Positions 7,134 through 16,606 of a DNA stretch of 43,920 nucleotides are shown piece after piece (the stretch's first letter is position 1; each line of letters opens with the position of its first letter). The stretch covers positions 66,538-110,457 of the forward strand of contig JACPGZ010000017.1 in the NCBI GenBank assembly GCA_016188895.1, in the 5' to 3' direction. Origin of the DNA: Candidatus Pacearchaeota archaeon (GTDB lineage Archaea; Nanobdellota; Nanobdellia; Pacearchaeales; GW2011-AR1). The notes below the pieces were generated by a model. It saw only the letters and a list, made by a program, of their open reading frames with translations. It had not been told where the DNA came from and did no database searches. The position numbers and the translations under genes were made by a program.

Positions 7134-7722
7134 ATTAGTAATTAAGATATTTTATTAAAATTGAGAATTGGTTTTATTTGATAGAATATTTTAAGCGTAC
7201 TTTAACTTGTTTTAATGGTTTTTAATTAATTTTTTATAAGAATTGGTGATTTTCATTTTATATTTTTAGAGCTTAATAATAAATTATTTTATGTTTTAGG
7301 ATTAGAGTTTAACTCACCCCCTTATTTCGTCTGGAAAGATTTAAAAATAAAATTATGTTTTTTATTTTTATTTTTATTTATAAATTTTTATATAGTATAG
7401 TATATATGATATAATTTTTATTTTATGATTATTTATTATTATATATTGTCCATCTTAATTTCAAGTATTATTTATCACTTTTTATAATTGTAATATATAT
7501 TATTTATATGCAAAATATAAAAAGAGATTTTTGTCTTTCCATAGGAAGTATATAAATTTTTATAGTTACTTTCAGATTAATAAATAAAACATAATTTTTA
7601 ATTTTTCGACGAAGATTTCATGAATTTTTTTAGTTCCAATGGAAATTGTGGAGTGAGATTTGACATGGCGTGTAAATCTTTATAAAGAATTTTTAATTTT
7701 TTATAGAGCAAAAAGGTGTAAA
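7134..7722. other. probable replication origin (oriC) next to orc1/cdc6
   Basis: This 589-base gap is the longest in the window and about 7340-7530 is almost pure A+T, fitting a DNA-unwinding element. Three ORB-like boxes are visible. CCCCC followed by TCTGGAAAG (7317-7338) reads as an ORB on the minus strand with its G-run. CTTTCCATAGGAAG (7534-7547) is a mini-ORB-like palindrome. TTCCAATGGAAAT followed by GTGGAG (7634-7653) reads forward. The two longer boxes point outward around the A+T-rich core, as in other archaeal origins. The orc1 TATA box (CTTTATAAAG, about 7678-7687) sits at the right end. Confidence 0.75.
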
Positions 7723-8928
7723 ATGAGTAAACTAAATAAAATTTTTGATTCTTTCATTGATAATAAGATATTTGAGAATAAATCTGTATTGCAAAGCAAT
7801 TACACTCCTGACAATATTCCTCACAGGGACGAGCAGATAGAGCAAGTAGCAAGCATACTTGCGCCTACTTTAAGAAGCGAAAGGACAAGCAACCTATTTG
7901 TTTATGGCAAACCAGGAAGCGGAAAGACTTTGAGTGTGCAATATGTAACAAATGAGATTACTGACAGGTCAAAGAAGTTAGGAGTTAATTTAAGAATTGA
8001 CTATATAAACTGCAAAATGCGCAAAGTTGCTGATACAGAGTACAGGATTCTTGCTGAATTGGTTAAAAAGCTTGGCGGAAATGTGCCTGCAACAGGATTA
8101 CCTACAGAACAGATTTATAACAAGTTCATTGAGTTAATTGAGAGAGAGCCACAGCTTGTAGTCTTGATTTTAGATGAGATAGACCAGGCTGTTAAGAAGA
8201 TATCTGACAACTTTCTTTACAATCTCACAAGGCTTAATTCAGAGCTTGCAAGAAGCCAGATAAGCATTATTGGGATTAGCAATGATCTTACATTTGTTGA
8301 TAATCTGGATCCGAGAGTAAGAAGCAGCTTAAGCGAAGAAGAGATAATCTTTCCGCCATATAATGCATTGCAACTGCAGGACATTTTGAATAAAAGAGCT
8401 GTAATAGCATTCAAAAAAAGCGTGCTTGAAGACGGCGTAATTGCAAAATGCGCTGCTTATGCTGCAAGAGAGCATGGAGATGCCCGCAGAGCTTTGGATT
8501 TATTAAGGATTGCAGGAGAGATTGCAGAAAGAGAGAGTAGCTATAAAATAAAACTAGAGCATATAGATAAAAGCAACGAGAAGATAGAAAGCGAAAAGAT
8601 TCTTGATATTGTTGCAACAGAGCCAAAACAGTTCCAATTAACATTACTTGCAATCATTATTCTTATTGAATCAAAAAGCCTTGAAAAGATATTTACAGGA
8701 GACATTTACAATATTTACCAGGAGGTATGCAGAAAAACCAAGAATGAGACATTAACACAAAGAAGAGTATCTGATATTATTGCAGAGTTTGACATGCTAG
8801 GATTGTTAAACGCACGCGTAATTTCCAAGGGAAGATATGGAAGGACAAGAGAGATAAAACTAAATATTCCTATACAAATTATTCCCAGGGTGAAAGACAT
8901 ATTAAATAATTCATTGCATTTATCATGA
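7723..8928 (+). CDS. cdc6: Orc1/Cdc6 origin recognition and helicase-loading protein
   Basis: The AAA+ protein binds ORB sites and helps load MCM. It has 401 residues from ATG 7723, which follows a GGTG ribosome-binding sequence and lies about 40 bases after a TATA box; an upstream in-frame TTG at 7660 would precede the transcript start, so I rejected it. Motifs: Walker A GKPGSGKT (about 60-67), Walker B VVLILDEIDQ (about 145-154), sensor 1 IIGISND (about 184-190), sensor 2 HGDARRALDLLR (about 254-265), and a C-terminal winged helix (about 320-400). It lies beside the origin and is followed by the 36-bp repeat array and the polymerase D genes. Confidence 0.93.
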   Translation: MSKLNKIFDSFIDNKIFENKSVLQSNYTPDNIPHRDEQIEQVASILAPTLRSERTSNLFVYGKPGSGKTLSVQYVTNEITDRSKKLGVNLRIDYINCKMRKVADTEYRILAELVKKLGGNVPATGLPTEQIYNKFIELIEREPQLVVLILDEIDQAVKKISDNFLYNLTRLNSELARSQISIIGISNDLTFVDNLDPRVRSSLSEEEIIFPPYNALQLQDILNKRAVIAFKKSVLEDGVIAKCAAYAAREHGDARRALDLLRIAGEIAERESSYKIKLEHIDKSNEKIESEKILDIVATEPKQFQLTLLAIIILIESKSLEKIFTGDIYNIYQEVCRKTKNETLTQRRVSDIIAEFDMLGLLNARVISKGRYGRTREIKLNIPIQIIPRVKDILNNSLHLS

Positions 8929-8930
8929 AA

Positions 8931-9049
8931 GCCCACTGCGTAGGGCATTGCAGACACAGAGAACTGGCCCATTCCATAGGGCATCGGAAACACATAGTAC
9001 TGGCCCACTGCGTAGGGCATTGCAGTTGGATAGAACGAAGGCATCGGAG
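8931..9049 (+). repeat. 36-bp hairpin repeat array, locus 1 (three units plus a half unit)
   Basis: Units begin at 8931, 8967 and 9003 with an exact 36-base period. Each starts with GCCCAY-TSC-RTAGGGC, then ATYGSAR and a more variable 12-base tail. A truncated half unit (GGCATCGGAG) begins at 9040. The array starts two bases after the orc1 stop and ends with GGAG (9046-9049), eight bases before the DP1 ATG. The same family occurs at 11534 and 28159. Confidence 0.85.
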
Positions 9050-9057
9050 TTGTGAAA

Positions 9058-10611
9058 ATGAAGAATGATATATTAAAGATATGCATGGAGAAGGGCATAC
9101 TTTTGGATAAAGAGGGGTTTGAGCTGATAAACAATCTAGGAGACAGGGAGATTATCATTGATTTTCTAGACAAGCTAAACAAGGGATTTAGGGAGAGATT
9201 TATAACAAAATCTTTTATTGTGAGAAATATTAATAAGATTCAGGAGTTTTATTACGATTCTGAAAAAAAGAAAGTGATTGAAAAACTTCTTTTCCAGCTT
9301 GGCATAGACATATCAGTTGAGCGCGAAATCAGCGAAAAATCAGCAGAACCAACAGAATCAGCAGAGATTGTTAATGCAAGATTCAAAATAGTGGATTTTC
9401 CATTTTTACCCTCACAAAAGCTAGAGGTGGACCACTTTATAAGATATTTTAGAAATAGATTTGAAGATATGAAAAGGATAATTCAAGAAAGAGCAGAGAT
9501 GGAAGGAGTTATCTCAATAAACCGGCTAGTGCCGAGGAAACAAGCATCTTTTATTGGAATGGTTATCAATAAAAGATACACTAAAAATAAAAATCTGTTA
9601 ATTGAGTTTGAGGACCCAACTGCAAGAATTAATGTGCTTATAAATAAAAATATGCAGGCATATGCAAAAGCAAAAGAGCTATTGTTTGATGATATTGTAG
9701 GAGTGAAGGGCAGTGGCGATGGAGAGTTATTTTTTGCAAACGATATAATTTATCCTGATGTTTTTATTCATGAAAAGGCGTTTCTTGACAGAGAAGAATA
9801 TGCTTTGTTTACATCAGATGTTCATGTAGGAAGCACCATGTTCTTAAGCAGCAATTTTGAGCGCTTTATAAGATGGATTAACAGTGAGGTGGGGGATGAA
9901 AAGCAAAAAGCAACTGCAAGAAAAGTGAGGTATCTTTTTATTGTCGGAGATACAATTGATGGTGTTGGGGTGTATCCAGGACAAGAGCGTTTGCTAGGCA
10001 TCAAAGACATTAGGGAGCAATATAAAGAATTGGCGCGTTATCTCGGGATGATAAGAGAAGATATAACAATCTTTATGATTCCAGGACAGCACGATTCTGT
10101 GAGAGTTGCAGAGCCCCAGCCACCGATAGGAGCTGATTATGCAGAGCCAATTCACCAGCTGAAGAATGTAGTCTTGTTAGGAAATCCCGCAATGATAGAG
10201 ATTACAAATAATGGCAAGAAAGGAATAAAGATATTGATGTATCATGGCGCAAGCATGAATAGTTTTATTTCTGAGATTGAAGAGCTTAGAATGATAAAAG
10301 CGCATCATTATCCTGCAAAGGTTGTTAAATATTTGCTGAAGCGAAGGCATCTCGCACCAATACACTCCTCTGTTTTATATATTCCATCTGAGAGGGATCT
10401 TTTGATGATAAGAGAGATACCAGATGTAATAGTAACTGGCGATTTACATAGAAGCACTACTGATTACTACAATGGAGTGCAAATAATCACAAGCTCCTGC
10501 TGGCAATCAATGACTCCTTTTGAGGAAAAGGTTGGAAACACTCCTGATCCGTGCAAAGTTCCATTAATGAATTTAAAGACGAGGGAAGTGAAGATGCTGG
10601 ATTTTAGCTAG
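9058..10611 (+). CDS. polB: DNA polymerase D small subunit DP1 (3'-5' exonuclease)
   Basis: DP1 is the proofreading subunit of the archaeal replicative polymerase D. The protein has 517 residues from ATG 9058; that start is preferred over GTG 9052 because GGAG (9046-9049) is eight bases upstream of the ATG but only two from the GTG. It has a helical N-terminus, an OB-fold (about 160-225) and a calcineurin-like nuclease domain (from about 240) with SDVHVG, VGDTIDG, GQHD, YHGAS and GDLHR. GQHD replaces the usual GNHD and GDLH the usual GHxH, otherwise the metal set is complete. The C-terminal motifs SCWQSMTPFE and DPCKVPL are typical of DP1. DP2 lies 1 kb downstream. Confidence 0.95.
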   Translation: MKNDILKICMEKGILLDKEGFELINNLGDREIIIDFLDKLNKGFRERFITKSFIVRNINKIQEFYYDSEKKKVIEKLLFQLGIDISVEREISEKSAEPTESAEIVNARFKIVDFPFLPSQKLEVDHFIRYFRNRFEDMKRIIQERAEMEGVISINRLVPRKQASFIGMVINKRYTKNKNLLIEFEDPTARINVLINKNMQAYAKAKELLFDDIVGVKGSGDGELFFANDIIYPDVFIHEKAFLDREEYALFTSDVHVGSTMFLSSNFERFIRWINSEVGDEKQKATARKVRYLFIVGDTIDGVGVYPGQERLLGIKDIREQYKELARYLGMIREDITIFMIPGQHDSVRVAEPQPPIGADYAEPIHQLKNVVLLGNPAMIEITNNGKKGIKILMYHGASMNSFISEIEELRMIKAHHYPAKVVKYLLKRRHLAPIHSSVLYIPSERDLLMIREIPDVIVTGDLHRSTTDYYNGVQIITSSCWQSMTPFEEKVGNTPDPCKVPLMNLKTREVKMLDFS

Positions 10612-10651
10612 AAAGACGAGAATTTATAAATAATAAGATTTACATATAAAG

Positions 10652-11092
10652 ATGGGATGGAAGAATTGGCCGTATTGGTTGAAAGGCGGACTTGTTGGTC
10701 TTGTTATCACAATAATGTATTTTCTGTTTGGGGGATTGCCAAGACCATTAATTGCTCAGGGTATAAATACAGTTTCACTCTCGCAAACATTGTGGATATT
10801 GCTGATTTTTGTTTTTCTATTTGCCTTAATTTTCTTTATTGCAGGATTTATTATAAAAACATCATGGAATGCAGGATTAAAAGGAGCAATTATTGGTTTT
10901 GAAACTTATATTATCTTTGTTGCTTACTTATTTATTGCTGAAACATGGTCTTCTCGCAACGCCGTTGCACAAGGTTACAACGTGGCGGGAACGGAGGGGA
11001 TATTTACTGCTTGGGCGCTATTTATTCTCTGGATATTAATTCCTTTGTTTGCCCTCATTGGTTGGATTTATGGAAAAATAAAGAAACATTAA
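10652..11092 (+). CDS. four-span membrane protein of unknown function
   Basis: The product has 146 residues with hydrophobic spans at about 11-30, 46-69, 74-99 and 117-140, and a basic C-terminus (GKIKKH). It lies between the two polymerase D subunit genes. A TATA-like AATTTATAAATAA at 10620-10632 precedes the start by about 25 bases, so it is probably transcribed from its own leaderless promoter. No family motif is recognised. Confidence 0.75.
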   Translation: MGWKNWPYWLKGGLVGLVITIMYFLFGGLPRPLIAQGINTVSLSQTLWILLIFVFLFALIFFIAGFIIKTSWNAGLKGAIIGFETYIIFVAYLFIAETWSSRNAVAQGYNVAGTEGIFTAWALFILWILIPLFALIGWIYGKIKKH

Positions 11093-11185
11093 TTTCTCGA
11101 ATCCCTAGACACTGTGTTCTTAAGATAAAATTGCATTGAAATGTGTTTCAGTTAATTTTATATAATGGATTTTATTCTTTAGTGA

Positions 11186-11482
11186 ATGGCCAGGCAAAAG
11201 AGGAATTTGAATAGTTTGGAGGAAATAGTTGGAGAAGAAAAGACTGCTGTAAAGAGCAACAAGCATAAAGCTATAGCAGGATTTTTTCTGCTGGGATTCA
11301 TTGCGCTAGCGTTTGTGTTCTTTTTTTTCTCAGACCAGTTTACAGGATTGTTTATTGCTTTAGAGGAGGAAATCAGATACAAAATCAGCACTTTTGTAAT
11401 AGCTGTCTTTTTATTGTTTGTTATAATGATAGCTTTTATTCTTTATTGGTATATCAAACTGAGCAGCTTTGTTGTTGAATAA
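11186..11482 (+). CDS. small two-span membrane protein
   Basis: This 98-residue protein has a charged N-terminus (MARQKRNLNSLEEI), two hydrophobic spans (about 31-49 and 69-92) and a short exposed tail. A TATA-like TTTTATATAATGG (about 11157-11169) precedes it by about 25 bases. It lies between the two polymerase subunit genes but shows nothing linking it to replication. Function unknown. Confidence 0.7.
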   Translation: MARQKRNLNSLEEIVGEEKTAVKSNKHKAIAGFFLLGFIALAFVFFFFSDQFTGLFIALEEEIRYKISTFVIAVFLLFVIMIAFILYWYIKLSSFVVE

Positions 11483-11533
11483 TGTCACTTCTCGCAGATG
11501 TTTTGTTCTGCACAATTATTTTTATATAGTTCA

Positions 11534-11592
11534 GCCCATTCCATAGGGCATCGGAAACATAAAGTACGGGCCCATTGTATGGGGTATCGGAG
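11534..11592 (+). repeat. 36-bp hairpin repeat, locus 2 (two units)
   Basis: A unit nearly identical to the second unit of locus 1 begins at 11534. A diverged one begins at 11570 (stem GCCCAT/ATGGGGT, then ATCGGAG), keeping the exact 36-base step. GGAG at 11589-11592 is nine bases before the DP2 ATG and acts as its ribosome-binding site. A TATA box (TTTTTATATAG, about 11519-11529) just before the array would start the transcript inside the first unit. Confidence 0.8.
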
Positions 11593-11601
11593 TTTAATAA
11601 C

Positions 11602-14600
11602 ATGAAAATTGAGGGGTATTTTAATGAGCTTGGAAAAAGAGTTGATGAGACTTATGCGGTTGCAAGAGAGGCGAGAGAAAAGGGATTAGACCCGAAGAGG
11701 CATGTTGAGATTCCTATTGCAAAAAGTTTGGCAGAACGCGTTGTTGGCTTGATTTCAAATCTATACCCACAGATTCGCAATAATGAGATTATAGAATTTA
11801 TTATGAAACTTGAGATGGAATATGGGAAATTAGACCCTGCTATATGTTTAAAGATTGCAGAAGAAGTTGCGATGGAAAAGTTCTGCAAATTTGAAAATAA
11901 ATTGCAGGCAATTGAAGCAGGGATACGGATTGGCATAGCTTATCTTACACTTGGGGTGGTAAGCTCCCCGATAGAAGGATTTACAGGGCTGAAAATCGTG
12001 AAGAGAAGAGACGGCAAGGAATATTTCAGCCCTTATTATTCAGGGCCGATAAGATCTGCAGGAGGAACAGGAGCTGCATTCTCTCTTGTTATTGTTGATC
12101 ATCTAAGAGAGATTATGGGGTATTCAAAATATGATCCTGATTCACAAGAGATAAAGCGGAATGTTACAGAAGTATTAGATTACCATGAAAGGATAACAAA
12201 CTTGCAATATCTGCCAAGCGAAGAGGAGATAATTTTTTTGGCATCGCATCTTCCTGTTCAGATCAATGGAGAACCAAGCGAGGAGAGAGAGGTTTCTAAT
12301 TATAAAGATCTGAAGAGGATAGAAACAAATCTGATAAGAGGAGGATTCTGCCTTGTTTTTGCAGAAGGCATATCCCAGAAAGCTCCAAAAGTGTGGAATA
12401 TGATAAGAAAGCTAAGGGCCAGAGGATTTAAACTAAGTGGATGGGATTTTCTGGAGGAATTTGTATTATTTCAAAAAAAACTAAAAGAGAGCAAAAAAGA
12501 AAGCGGAACAGTCAGCGCGGTTTATATTCAGGATATTGTTGCTGGCAGACCTGTTCTTGGACATCCAACACGCTCTGGCGGATTTAGACTGAGATATGGG
12601 CGGGGAAGGGGAAGCGGGTATTCTGCATTAAGCATACACCCTGCGACAATGTTTTTGTTGGATTCATTTATTGCAGTCGGCGGGCAACTAAAAACAGAGA
12701 AACCGACAAAAGGCGCAGCAATATCTGTTTGTGATACAATTGACGGACCTATTGTCAAGCTTAGGGATAAAAGTGTCAGATATATTCGTGATGTTGAAAT
12801 AGCCAAGAAGATATACAAAGATGTTGAGGAGATTTTGTACTTGGGGGATATCCTGGTGCCATATGGAGATTTTGCAAATAGAAATCATGTTTTATTAAAG
12901 CCAGGATTTGTAAAAGAGTGGTGGTATCAAGAGCTTATTGAGGCAGGGTTTAAAGAAGAAATTAATTACCAAAATATAAACATAGATGATGCAATATCTT
13001 TTAGTGAGAGATATAATGTTTCTTTGCATCCATCATACATATTCTATTGGCGGGAAATAAGCTACGAAGATTTTATCGCATTAATTGATTGGATGAGCCA
13101 CGGAGTAATAAATAAAAAAATATTGCTTCCGTATAATAAGACAGAAAGAGAGAGATTTCAAAGAGGAAAGAGAGCTTTGGAACTGCTTGGTGCAGAGCAC
13201 AATTTAAGCTTAGAGCATGTCATGATAGAGGGAAAGACTGCAGAGGCATTTTTAGTTAATCTTGGTCTAGACAAAAATCTCCTAGAAAGAGAAAACTTTT
13301 TGATGGATAATCTTTTTACTAATATTTCAAAATTGGAAAAGAAGGATGTTTTGTTATTGATTAATGAAACCAGCAAATACGAGATCAGAGATAAATCAGG
13401 AACATTTATTGGAGCAAGAATGGGCAGGCCTGAAAAAGCGAAATTAAGAAAATTAGTGGGAAGCCCGCATACGCTTTTTCCAGTCGGTATTGAGGGTGGC
13501 AGGCTAAGAAGCGTGCAGGAAAGCATGGAGGCGGGATTTGTAAAAGCCGATTTTCCTCTGTATTATTGTGATAATTGCAAAAAAGAAACGATTTATTCTG
13601 TTTGCGAGGATTGCAGCAATGAAACAAAAGAGATGTATTATTGCAGGGAATGCAGGCAGAAGCTTTTTTCAAAATGCTTGCAGCATAACTTGGGACAGAG
13701 ATATATGTCAATGAGGATAGATAGCAGGCATTATTTCAATTCAGCTGTAAAAAAACTTGGGCTATATGATGCTGAAATTCCTGTGCTGGTTAAGGGTGTC
13801 AGGGGAACAAGTTCTGCCCATCACGCAACTGAAAATTTGGCAAAAGGGATTTTAAGGGCGCATTTCAGCTTGAATGTCAATAAAGACGGAACAATCAGAT
13901 ATGATGCTACTGAGCTTCCATTAACACATTTCAAACCAAGGGAGATTGGAACAAGTGTTGAAAAACTGAAAGAGATGGGGTATGATACAGACATTTATGG
14001 AAAAGAGCTTGTGAATGACAATCAAATTCTTGAAATACTTCCACATGATGTTGTATTGCCCGCATGCCCTGAATCTTTAGATGAAAGAGCAGATGATGTT
14101 TTTATTAGGATAGCAAAATTTGTAGATGAATTGCTTAAGAGATTTTATGCGACAAAGAGTTTTTATAATATATCAAAAAGAGAAGACCTTATTGGACATC
14201 TTGTTGCTTGTATCGCCCCGCATAATTGTGCAAGCGTTGTCGGAAGAATTATAGGGTTCAGCAAGACACAGGGCTTATTGGCTTCACCGTATATGCATGC
14301 TGCTATGAGAAGGGATTGCGTTTATCCTAAGACTAAATTACTTTTTTTTGATTCTAATAATGATTTACACTATCCAGAAATTGGGAGCTTTGTAGAGAAA
14401 CTTATACAAAAAGGGTGCAAGACAAAAATTATTGATGGAGTTGGTACACTAAGTATTCAACCGGATAAAGAATATTTTACTTATGGTGCAGATCCGGTTA
14501 CAAAAGATATGGTTAAAAAAAAGATTAAATATTTTATTAAAGGTCCGCTAGATAAGCAATGGATTAAAATAACAACTTCAACTAATAGAGAACTTATTAT

Positions 14601-16590
14601 GACCTTAAATCATGATTTTATGCATCTTAACTCAGAAAACAATATAGAATTTAAGAAGGCGAGAGATATAGCGATTGGCGATAAGGTTTTAATTATGGAT
14701 CATTTAAATTACCAAATTAAGAACCCAAATAATATAGATTTGATTAAATCATTTATTGAGAAACTTCCAGAGGATGTTAAACCTAAGATAAGAATTGTCA
14801 ATTGCAGGGAATTTTTTAAATCATTAGTTGCACGTATTGGGAAACCCTCTCTTTCAGAAATTCTTAATTTTAACAAAACTGCAATGAGGAATTTACATGA
14901 TTGGTATAGTGCAGTTCCTTTGAATCATATAGAATCTCTTATTCTTCATAAAAAATTGAAATATGATGATATACCTAAACAAGCAGGGGTTAGATATTGG
15001 TTTAGCAACTATACATTTCCAAGATTTGTAGATATCAATCAATCTCTTTGTCGTTTATTGGGATATTATACAGCAGAAGGACATTGTAGAGAAAACAAGA
15101 CAACAAGACAGGTAAGCTTTAGAATTTGCAACAACGAGTTAGTTAACAAACTTCTTGAGTGTATAGAAAATTCTTTTAGTATAAAACCAGCAATAGAAGA
15201 GAATAATACAAAGATAACTATCTCTCACGCAATTTTATATTACTTATTTAAGTATGTGTTTGATGCAGGGGTTAATGCAAAAAATAAGAAAATTCCACAG
15301 ATTATTTATTCAATGTCAGACGATTTAGTTTTAGATTATATATCAGGATATACTGATGGGGACGGCAGTATTATTCCAGAAAGAGGAGCTATTGTTTTTT
15401 ATTCTGCAAGTAGATCTTTACTTGATGATTTTGCATTACTACTATCACGATTTCATATTATAGGAAGGTATCAAACCACTAGAGAGCGATTGCCGGGAAA
15501 AAGATTAATTGAGAGATATCATGCCTTAGGATTAGAACCTAGAAAATTTGGTTTATATCATCTTGTTTTTAATGGCAAGGATTGCATGCATCTTGCTTCA
15601 TTGTTGAAATTATCTCATTCAAGGAAATTAAATAAGAGAGATGAGATCTTATCTTTGAAGGTAGAGTCAAGAATTTTAAAATTAAATGGCAGATATATTC
15701 CACTGCATTCTTTTGGAGACTCTTTTATAGATTATATAAAAAAGGTGGAGTTTATTGAGGATGTTGCACATTCTTATTGTGTTGAAGTAGATTGGAATAA
15801 AAAGGAAGAGCGAAGTGTTGTGTGGGGCGAGCAGATTATTAATACAAGATGTGATGGCGATGAGGCCGCTGTTATGCTCCTGCTTGAGATGCTTCTTGAT
15901 TTTTCAATGGAATTTATCCCAGCTCATAAAGGAGGCACACAAGACTGCCCGCTTGTTTTAAATTCAAGAATAAGCGCTGGAGAAGTAGATGATATGATTT
16001 TTGATTTTGATATTGGAAAAAGAATTCCTTTAAGATTGTACAGGGCTGCATGCGAGGGGAAAATGCCATATGAAGTAAAGCTTGAGCAGATAAAAGACAG
16101 AATTGGAAAAGAAGAGTTCAGCAATTTATGGTTTACACATGACACAGAAAGCATTGATTCAGGGGTTTTGTTTTCAAACTATAAAAGACTTCCGACAATG
16201 CAGGAGAAGGTTAAGAGCCAGATGGAGCTTGTCAGCAAAATCCGGGCTGTTGATACAACAGATGTAGCAAGATTGATAATAGAAAGGCATTTTATAAGGG
16301 ATATAAGAGGAAACTTAAGAAAATTCTCATTGCAGCAGTTCAGATGCGTGAAATGCAATGAGAAATATAGGCGACCGCCATTAGCTGGAAATTGCAAGTG
16401 CGGGGGAAGATTGATATTTACTATTTCAGAAGGAAGCATTATCAAGTATTTGGAGCCAGCTATCCTGCTTGCAGAAAATTATAATGTTCCTGCATATGTA
16501 AAGCAGAGCCTTGATTTGACAAAAGGATATATTGAAAGCATTTTTGGAAGGGCAAAAGAAAAACAGGAAGGATTGGGTAAGTGGATTTGA
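11602..16590 (+). CDS. polC: DNA polymerase D large subunit DP2, interrupted by an intein
   Basis: DP2 is the catalytic subunit of the archaeal family D polymerase. The reading frame encodes 1662 residues; without the 509-residue intein about 1153 remain, normal for the family. Start ATG 11602 (MKIEGYFNEL) is nine bases after GGAG; the upstream TTG at 11575 lies in the repeat. Visible are the N-terminal helical domain, a GPIRSAGGTGAAFSL segment, a Cys-rich zinc region (CDNCKK to CLQH, about 655-705) and a C-terminal zinc ribbon (CVKC...CKCGG). The catalytic CDGDE has both Asp residues and lies just after the intein. The last nine codons are repeated at 17505-17534. Confidence 0.95.
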   Translation: MKIEGYFNELGKRVDETYAVAREAREKGLDPKRHVEIPIAKSLAERVVGLISNLYPQIRNNEIIEFIMKLEMEYGKLDPAICLKIAEEVAMEKFCKFENKLQAIEAGIRIGIAYLTLGVVSSPIEGFTGLKIVKRRDGKEYFSPYYSGPIRSAGGTGAAFSLVIVDHLREIMGYSKYDPDSQEIKRNVTEVLDYHERITNLQYLPSEEEIIFLASHLPVQINGEPSEEREVSNYKDLKRIETNLIRGGFCLVFAEGISQKAPKVWNMIRKLRARGFKLSGWDFLEEFVLFQKKLKESKKESGTVSAVYIQDIVAGRPVLGHPTRSGGFRLRYGRGRGSGYSALSIHPATMFLLDSFIAVGGQLKTEKPTKGAAISVCDTIDGPIVKLRDKSVRYIRDVEIAKKIYKDVEEILYLGDILVPYGDFANRNHVLLKPGFVKEWWYQELIEAGFKEEINYQNINIDDAISFSERYNVSLHPSYIFYWREISYEDFIALIDWMSHGVINKKILLPYNKTERERFQRGKRALELLGAEHNLSLEHVMIEGKTAEAFLVNLGLDKNLLERENFLMDNLFTNISKLEKKDVLLLINETSKYEIRDKSGTFIGARMGRPEKAKLRKLVGSPHTLFPVGIEGGRLRSVQESMEAGFVKADFPLYYCDNCKKETIYSVCEDCSNETKEMYYCRECRQKLFSKCLQHNLGQRYMSMRIDSRHYFNSAVKKLGLYDAEIPVLVKGVRGTSSAHHATENLAKGILRAHFSLNVNKDGTIRYDATELPLTHFKPREIGTSVEKLKEMGYDTDIYGKELVNDNQILEILPHDVVLPACPESLDERADDVFIRIAKFVDELLKRFYATKSFYNISKREDLIGHLVACIAPHNCASVVGRIIGFSKTQGLLASPYMHAAMRRDCVYPKTKLLFFDSNNDLHYPEIGSFVEKLIQKGCKTKIIDGVGTLSIQPDKEYFTYGADPVTKDMVKKKIKYFIKGPLDKQWIKITTSTNRELIMTLNHDFMHLNSENNIEFKKARDIAIGDKVLIMDHLNYQIKNPNNIDLIKSFIEKLPEDVKPKIRIVNCREFFKSLVARIGKPSLSEILNFNKTAMRNLHDWYSAVPLNHIESLILHKKLKYDDIPKQAGVRYWFSNYTFPRFVDINQSLCRLLGYYTAEGHCRENKTTRQVSFRICNNELVNKLLECIENSFSIKPAIEENNTKITISHAILYYLFKYVFDAGVNAKNKKIPQIIYSMSDDLVLDYISGYTDGDGSIIPERGAIVFYSASRSLLDDFALLLSRFHIIGRYQTTRERLPGKRLIERYHALGLEPRKFGLYHLVFNGKDCMHLASLLKLSHSRKLNKRDEILSLKVESRILKLNGRYIPLHSFGDSFIDYIKKVEFIEDVAHSYCVEVDWNKKEERSVVWGEQIINTRCDGDEAAVMLLLEMLLDFSMEFIPAHKGGTQDCPLVLNSRISAGEVDDMIFDFDIGKRIPLRLYRAACEGKMPYEVKLEQIKDRIGKEEFSNLWFTHDTESIDSGVLFSNYKRLPTMQEKVKSQMELVSKIRAVDTTDVARLIIERHFIRDIRGNLRKFSLQQFRCVKCNEKYRRPPLAGNCKCGGRLIFTISEGSIIKYLEPAILLAENYNVPAYVKQSLDLTKGYIESIFGRAKEKQEGLGKWI
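14317..15843 (+). mobile_element. intein with LAGLIDADG homing endonuclease inside DP2
   Basis: The 509-residue insertion begins with Cys1 (CVYPKTK, block A) after extein RRD and ends with Asn before Thr of TRCDGDE. Block B is TLNHDF. The two endonuclease motifs are LLGYYTAEGH and YISGYTDGDGS. Block F is VAHSYCVEVD, and the C-terminus is WGEQIIN. The residue before the final Asn is Ile instead of the usual His, and the +1 nucleophile is Thr. Codon use is more A+T-rich than in the surrounding extein. The endonuclease motifs keep their acidic residues, so it may still be mobile. Confidence 0.93.
16561..16590 (+). repeat. direct repeat, functional copy (3' end of DP2)
   Basis: These 30 bases code the last nine residues of DP2 (KQEGLGKWI) plus stop and match 17505-17534 at 29 of 30 positions. 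The one difference (GGT/GGG) is synonymous. The pair flanks the PIN/UPF0175 module. Confidence 0.95.
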
Positions 16591-16606
16591 GCTTGAGACT
16601 TGATTA

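Noticed and set aside
7660-7722. Longer N-terminus of Orc1/Cdc6 from TTG 7660
   Set aside because: It would begin before the TATA box at 7678-7687; ATG 7723 has a ribosome-binding site and fits the family length.
8931-9040. Minus-strand reading of the 36-bp repeats as a peptide repeat (MPYAVG/MPYGMG, 12 residues per unit)
   Set aside because: The frame is shared by units at loci 1 and 2 because 36 is divisible by three, but it breaks at locus 3. At locus 2 it ends in a stop right after one unit, and it has no start signal. The paired base changes fit a hairpin at least as well.
8931-9040. 36-bp repeats as a CRISPR array
   Set aside because: The units follow each other directly without unique spacers of constant length, there are no cas genes, and the variable part is only about 12 bases.
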